In this document: positions 62,268 through 64,000 of the stretch, piece after piece
How the letters are laid out: each line of letters opens with the position of its first letter
Numbering within the stretch: position 1 is the first letter of the stretch
Origin: Synechococcus sp. PROS-U-1
Lineage (GTDB): Bacteria > Cyanobacteriota > Cyanobacteriia > PCC-6307 > Cyanobiaceae
Assembly (NCBI RefSeq): GCF_014279755.1
Contig: NZ_CP047951.1
Location: 558,001-622,000 of the forward strand
Direction: 5' to 3'
Length of the DNA stretch: 64,000 nt
Made by a program: the position numbers and the translations under genes
The notes under the pieces: model-generated
What the model was told of the DNA's origin: nothing
The model's database searches: none
What the model saw: only the letters and a program-made list of their open reading frames with translations

Positions 62268-62678
62268 TTGTCGTTGGTCGTTATTCAGATCTCGCGTGGT
62301 GGCGTTCCGGCCCAACCGCGTGAGATGACGCTATCGACACTTGCCTCGGTCTGTTGGCCTCGGTCTGTTGGCCTTGGTCGGGTGCTGGTCAAGGGGGGCG
62401 CTTGCACGATCCCGGTGCGACGAGGCCGCCTAAGAGAGTTGCTCGCTATGAGCCCCTAGTTCGTTGGGGGGAGCGACGGAATTTGCAGCGACTTTTCAGG
62501 CAGTTTTCGGTATCCGGAAAATCTGCCGAGAGTCAGTCCATTGGTCTTGCTGGCAACTGACGAGATGCCTGCCGACCCATAAGTGGGAGAACTCCCCAGT
62601 GCTCACAAATGTCGATCAGGGTGAGCTGTTGTTTCTGTTTGACGAAGGTGGCGAAGGTCTCTACGTGTGGCCGATGAA
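62268..62678. other. intergenic stretch between the paired small genes
   Basis: Contains a 14-base tandem repeat (see 62343). The plus-strand tail near 62600-62682 reads VDQGELLFLFDEGGEGLYVW and resembles the end of a small protein gene, but its start is unclear, so it may be a remnant. Confidence 0.4.
62343..62380 (+). repeat. short tandem repeat, 14-base unit
   Basis: GCCTCGGTCTGTTG occurs twice in direct succession and is followed by a partial third unit (GCCTTGGTCG). Confidence 0.85.
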
Positions 62679-62828
62679 TTAACTCTCAGTGCTCTCTGCG
62701 ATCTTGTCGCGCCAATCAGGCCCCAGCTCTGTGGCCAGATCCTGCTCAACAGAACGGAGGTAACGCTTCCGTTGAGCTGACTCCCAACCCAACCATTTGG
62801 GAGCTTGCTTTCGCTGTGTAGTTGTCAT
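62679..62828 (-). CDS. small hypothetical protein with an AQRKRxLRS motif (copy 2)
   Basis: A 49-residue frame from the ATG at 62828 (MTTTQRKQAPKWLGWESAQR, ending DKIAESTES). It shares the motif with the gene at 62091. Codon use and the repeated motif suggest a real small protein family. Confidence 0.5.
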   Translation of the reverse strand: MTTTQRKQAPKWLGWESAQRKRYLRSVEQDLATELGPDWRDKIAESTES

Positions 62829-62863
62829 GCTCAGAGAATCACAGATCGTTGACCCCGTGCGGG

Positions 62864-63091
62864 TTAAGAGCAGGTTCTTGCCTGGAAAAGCTTTGTCAGC
62901 CACTTGCCAACCAGCTCAGAGGCACCCATCACACCCCTTAAGTGCATAGGAGGGGGGCAGATGCACTGCAGCTTCTCCCGCAGCCCATCCACGTCAACCA
63001 AATGTTGACGCATGTGCTGCTGAACATGGACTGTTTTTGCAGGCAGCCTTATCCCCCCAAATTGGGTTGAAGCGCCCGCACCATTAGCCAT
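62864..63091 (-). CDS. small hypothetical protein
   Basis: A 75-residue frame from an ATG that overlaps the upstream gene's stop as ATGGCTAA. It contains VHVQQHMRQHLVDVDGLREK and a C-terminal basic helix. No family recognised. The overlap suggests translational coupling with the gene at 63084. Confidence 0.45.
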   Translation of the reverse strand: MANGAGASTQFGGIRLPAKTVHVQQHMRQHLVDVDGLREKLQCICPPPMHLRGVMGASELVGKWLTKLFQARTCS

Positions 63092-63248
63092 TGCTCTGCT
63101 TGCAAGGGCGTTCACCCCGCTTCAACTTCACCCACATCGCCTTCTCAAGAGCCGTGAGTTTTGGACAGGTTTCATTGAGCACTTCGAGGGCACGCGACTT
63201 GGCATCCCGGATGTACCGCGTCGTCCGGTCAAGTTCGTCAAAGGCCAT
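63084..63248 (-). CDS. small hypothetical basic protein
   Basis: A 54-residue frame, MAFDELDRTTRYIRDAKSRA, then LEVLNETCPKLTALEKAMWV, then KLKRGERPCKQSNG. The stop overlaps the start of the next small gene. Helical and charged; no family recognised. Confidence 0.5.
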   Translation of the reverse strand: MAFDELDRTTRYIRDAKSRALEVLNETCPKLTALEKAMWVKLKRGERPCKQSNG

Positions 63249-63518
63249 AACTATTGGATAGGTATGACTACCAAGTTAAAAACTCTGAAAAATGCGACTT
63301 GCATCAAGTGACACAGAATGGACTCCCCCTGAGGGGATGCTGTGGAAGATCACCTTAAAAACATGCTATCGCTGTGCTTCTAACAAAAGCTTTGCAGCGA
63401 ATGCTCGATGTTGATCAATTCAAGAAGATGCTTCAGGCTAGTGGCATGTTGATTGTGTTTTCCTAAGGCATTACTGCTCCGGTGGTAAGTCAGTTTTGTA
63501 GTCGATTTGTAGCCATGT
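63249..63518. other. intergenic stretch before the ParA-like gene
   Basis: AT-rich, no convincing gene or terminator. The promoter of the leftward small genes may lie here, but no clear -35/-10 was identified. Confidence 0.4.
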
Positions 63519-64000
63519 TTAAGCGGCTATACGCTGTTCAATGGGTGTGAAGTCCCACCCAATCGGTGACTGAATTTGGTTCAGCTTTCGGTGCTCTTCG
63601 AATAGATCTTCGATTTCCTTGCAGGCTGTGCAGTATGCCGCCCACCCAATCATTCTTCGTGGATTTGCTCGCCCACGCTTGTCAATCGCTTGATCAACGG
63701 TGACTCCTTCTGTTTCTGCTTGTTCAAATGCACTAAGTAATGGAATTTGTGCGTCTAGAACCTTTATGTCGAATCCTTGAAGCAATTCTTTGGCTTTTTC
63801 AGCTGCAGCTTCTTTGCGTGAATCAACTTTCACAAGTAGTGCAGCGTAGGGGATCTTGTATTGCTTCAGCATCTGTGACATTTCAACAGTTAATTCGATT
63901 GATCTGCTCTGCGTAGTAGTGGGCAGCAGAATAAAATCGGCTCCCTCTACTAAGTTTTTCATTTCTTCTTCGTTGCTGCTTGCTTGTCCATCTGTGACAA
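63519..64000 (-). CDS. ParA-like ATPase, C-terminal part (5' truncated by window edge)
   Basis: The frame is open to the window end and includes the ParA/MinD-type segment that follows Walker B: VTDGQASSNEEEMKNLVEGA, then DFILLPTTTQSRSIELTVEM, then ALLVKVDSRKEAAAEKAKEL. The C-terminus has VLDAQIPLLSAFEQAETEG. ParA proteins segregate plasmids or chromosomes or position protein complexes. The N-terminal Walker A is outside the window, and an accompanying ParB or effector cannot be seen. Confidence 0.8.
   Translation of the reverse strand, partial: VTDGQASSNEEEMKNLVEGADFILLPTTTQSRSIELTVEMSQMLKQYKIPYAALLVKVDSRKEAAAEKAKELLQGFDIKVLDAQIPLLSAFEQAETEGVTVDQAIDKRGRANPRRMIGWAAYCTACKEIEDLFEEHRKLNQIQSPIGWDFTPIEQRIAA

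Overview
The window looks like the chromosome of a marine picocyanobacterium, most likely a Synechococcus (sub-cluster 5.1 type) or close relative. The evidence is a psbA gene for the photosystem II D1 protein, a CP12-type Calvin-cycle regulator, a BicA-like SulP transporter, a magnesium-type (plant-like) HemB, MiaE, and many short ORFs of the kind common in picocyanobacteria. This assignment comes from recognised families; no database search was run.

Layout. 1-5.6 kb: two GH13 amylase-family genes flank glpD and glpK, followed by tRNA-Thr(GGU) and tRNA-Tyr(GUA). 5.9-6.9 kb: aroQ and miaE, overlapping. 7.0-11.6 kb: two tandem paralogous, AT-richer, very large secreted-type proteins with RTX-like C-termini. 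11.8-18.9 kb: ordinary GC-richer core genes (BicA-like transporter with a thioredoxin-fold partner, DnaJ/CbpA, hemB, a VOC protein, mutS2). 18.9-37.6 kb: a visibly AT-richer accessory block. It holds a 1476-residue multicopper oxidase fused to beta-propeller-type, His-rich and RTX segments, a VOC protein, a TolC-like channel, an EthD-like protein, and a leftward run of ten genes. That run mixes a complete partner-switching module (SpoIIE-type phosphatase, HATPase anti-sigma-like kinase, two STAS antagonists) with alpha-glucan enzymes (GlgX, GH13 amylase), an AGE-family epimerase, and small SnoaL-like, CMD and DJ-1/PfpI proteins.

37.9-50.2 kb returns to core genes: a MalK/GgtA-like ATPase, obg, CP12, an ABC-F ATPase, a membrane protein, a glutathionyl-hydroquinone reductase, aspartoacylase, psbA, a Pmp3-like protein, DUF389 and SPFH proteins. 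At 50.3 kb there is an M10-type RTX metalloprotease with an unusual Met-turn. 51.8-63.5 kb is a region of very short hypothetical genes, intrinsic terminators, a candidate divergent small-RNA pair, a decayed DUF1330 gene and a family of repeated hairpin elements. The window ends inside a ParA-like gene.

How the parts may work together. Four RTX-type exported proteins and one TolC-like channel suggest type I secretion, but the ABC and membrane-fusion components are not in the window. The partner-switch/glucan cluster is the most interesting candidate system: a membrane phosphatase could dephosphorylate STAS proteins, releasing or sequestering the HATPase kinase and so controlling an unidentified target connected with glycogen or maltodextrin breakdown. 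No sigma factor lies beside it.
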